This document shows positions 5,959-6,826 of a stretch of DNA of 6,826 bases, in pieces. The stretch lies in the NCBI GenBank assembly GCA_937896265.1, contig CALBMD010000189.1:1-6826 (forward strand), read 5' to 3'. Position 1 is the first letter of the stretch, and each line of letters begins with the position of its first letter. The stretch is from an uncultured Pseudomonadota bacterium (lineage in GTDB: Bacteria > Bdellovibrionota_B > Oligoflexia > Oligoflexales > Bog-1112). The translations under genes were made by a program, and so were the position numbers. The notes beneath the pieces are model-generated. The model was not told the origin of the DNA and ran no database searches. It saw only the letters and a program-made list of their open reading frames with translations.

Positions 5959-6826
5959 ATGAAACGAGCAATTTTTTTTCTTCTCTCAATAGCAACAGTG
6001 TCTCACCTAGCTTGGGCGGGAGATCTTAATCATATTGGAGTCTTCAATAAAGGCCTTGATAAGGACCAAGACGCGTTCAGTTATAAAACGGTAGAAAAGG
6101 GTGAAGAAACATGGACCATTGCTGCTGTTTGTGATGGACATGGAGGGAAGGCCGAACCAGAAAAGAGCAAAGTTAAAGATCTTGCCCAATATGTTTGTAA
6201 AACAGTATTAGATAACGTTGCTGATAATATTAAGAATGGCAACATCTATTCAGTGGTTCAAGGGAACCTGATAACATGGATTCAAAGAGCGGTAAATAAA
6301 GTAGACGAAACTATGCTTTATTACCCTTATGCAGGTACAACTCTTGTTGGCTTTATCTATGGCAGGGGGCAGCTACGTTTTTTCAACGTTGGTGATTCTA
6401 GTGGCTATGCAATACTTCCAGATTGTGACACTACCCTTCAGACTAGGACTCATGATCTTTCTGATAAAGAAGAACTTTCCCGCCATCTACAGAATGGCTG
6501 CACTTGCCCAATTGAGGAACACATGCGCATTAAAGAAATGGAGATAGACGATGACCTTGACTTTATAAAACTGTGGGAATCTTATGGCTTTGCACCTTTA
6601 GTGCAACAAACACGAAACAAAGGACGCCGATGCAGAAGTGGTTTAGCACTATCACGCAGCATTGGAGATCATGACGGACGAAAAAGCTGTCCAGCTATTA
6701 AACCAGAGGTGGAGTTGAGCGGAGTGCTCGAAAATCCAAAGCTTGTTATGCTAGCTACTGATGGTATTAGCGATATTTTTCACCCACTAGATATTGGCAC
6801 TACTTTGCACGCATCCTTTGGCAAAA
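5959..6826 (+). CDS. Exported PPM/PP2C-family Ser/Thr protein phosphatase (C-terminus cut off)
   Basis: Bases 5959-6826 encode the first 289 residues; the gene continues past the right edge. A Sec signal peptide (MKRAIFFLLS..., cleavage after AWA at residue 20) precedes a PP2C domain with its motifs in order: DQDAF (Asp38), VCDGHGG (Asp59, Gly60), AGTTLVGF (126-128), FFNVGDSSGYA (Asp146), LALSRSIGD (229-237), IKPEV, and LATDGISD (Asp268, Asp272). Asp38, Asp59 and Asp268 are the expected metal ligands, so the enzyme should hydrolyse phospho-Ser/Thr with Mn/Mg. The final Asp (the D-N motif) lies outside the window. The Arg that usually binds phosphate five residues before the first metal Asp is Leu33 here; Lys31 and Lys35 are close by. 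Cys-containing inserts (181, 183, 225, 244) sit before the SRSIGD motif. Export is unusual, because bacterial PP2C enzymes are mostly cytosolic or anchored facing the cytosol. The start follows AAGGA with 5-nt spacing, 23 nt after the metallopeptidase stop, with no terminator between. Confidence 0.9.
   Translation, partial: MKRAIFFLLSIATVSHLAWAGDLNHIGVFNKGLDKDQDAFSYKTVEKGEETWTIAAVCDGHGGKAEPEKSKVKDLAQYVCKTVLDNVADNIKNGNIYSVVQGNLITWIQRAVNKVDETMLYYPYAGTTLVGFIYGRGQLRFFNVGDSSGYAILPDCDTTLQTRTHDLSDKEELSRHLQNGCTCPIEEHMRIKEMEIDDDLDFIKLWESYGFAPLVQQTRNKGRRCRSGLALSRSIGDHDGRKSCPAIKPEVELSGVLENPKLVMLATDGISDIFHPLDIGTTLHASFGK

Noticed and set aside
6329..6547. Plus-strand 72-codon frame with a hydrophobic start.
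   Set aside because: It is an out-of-frame shadow inside the PP2C gene, over conserved phosphatase motifs that fix the true frame.

Overview
The window looks like a gene-dense, AT-leaning chromosome segment from a Gram-negative bacterium. The signs are two lipoprotein signal peptides with clear lipoboxes, several Sec-type signal peptides with A-x-A cleavage sites, and purine-rich Shine-Dalgarno sites. The mix of large exported proteins, a gametolysin-type metalloprotease and an exported PP2C phosphatase would fit a predatory or host-associated lineage such as Bdellovibrionota/Oligoflexia or Myxococcota. That placement is a weak inference from gene content. No rRNA, tRNA, mobile element or CRISPR array was seen.

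Layout. Bases 1-392 hold a minus-strand pair: a 52-residue lipoprotein, then, 4 nt downstream, the start of a metallophosphoesterase lipoprotein that runs off the left edge. Their leader (about 393-528) has a candidate sigma70-type promoter with a perfect TATAAT. It also has a possible 11-codon leader peptide whose Pro-Pro codons are complementary to the lipoprotein Shine-Dalgarno. The divergent plus-strand side begins with one very long gene (634-4419; 1261 aa, exported). About residues 270-460 carry a spaced K...E...D-xxxx-N...D-x-G pattern like a kinase-like fold, followed by a large C-terminal part I do not recognise. After a 175-nt gap comes a gametolysin-like (M11) zinc metallopeptidase (4595-5935) with an intact HExxHxxGxxH site and Met-turn. 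Only 23 nt further on is an exported PPM/PP2C-family Ser/Thr phosphatase (5959 to the right edge, truncated).

Taken together, every complete or partial protein here carries an export signal. Three of them have recognisable or suspected phospho-transfer or phosphoester chemistry (metallophosphoesterase, kinase-like protein, PP2C phosphatase). A speculative reading is an extracytoplasmic or secreted kinase/phosphatase/protease set. The kinase assignment is the weakest link, and only the protease-phosphatase pair is close enough to be confidently co-transcribed.
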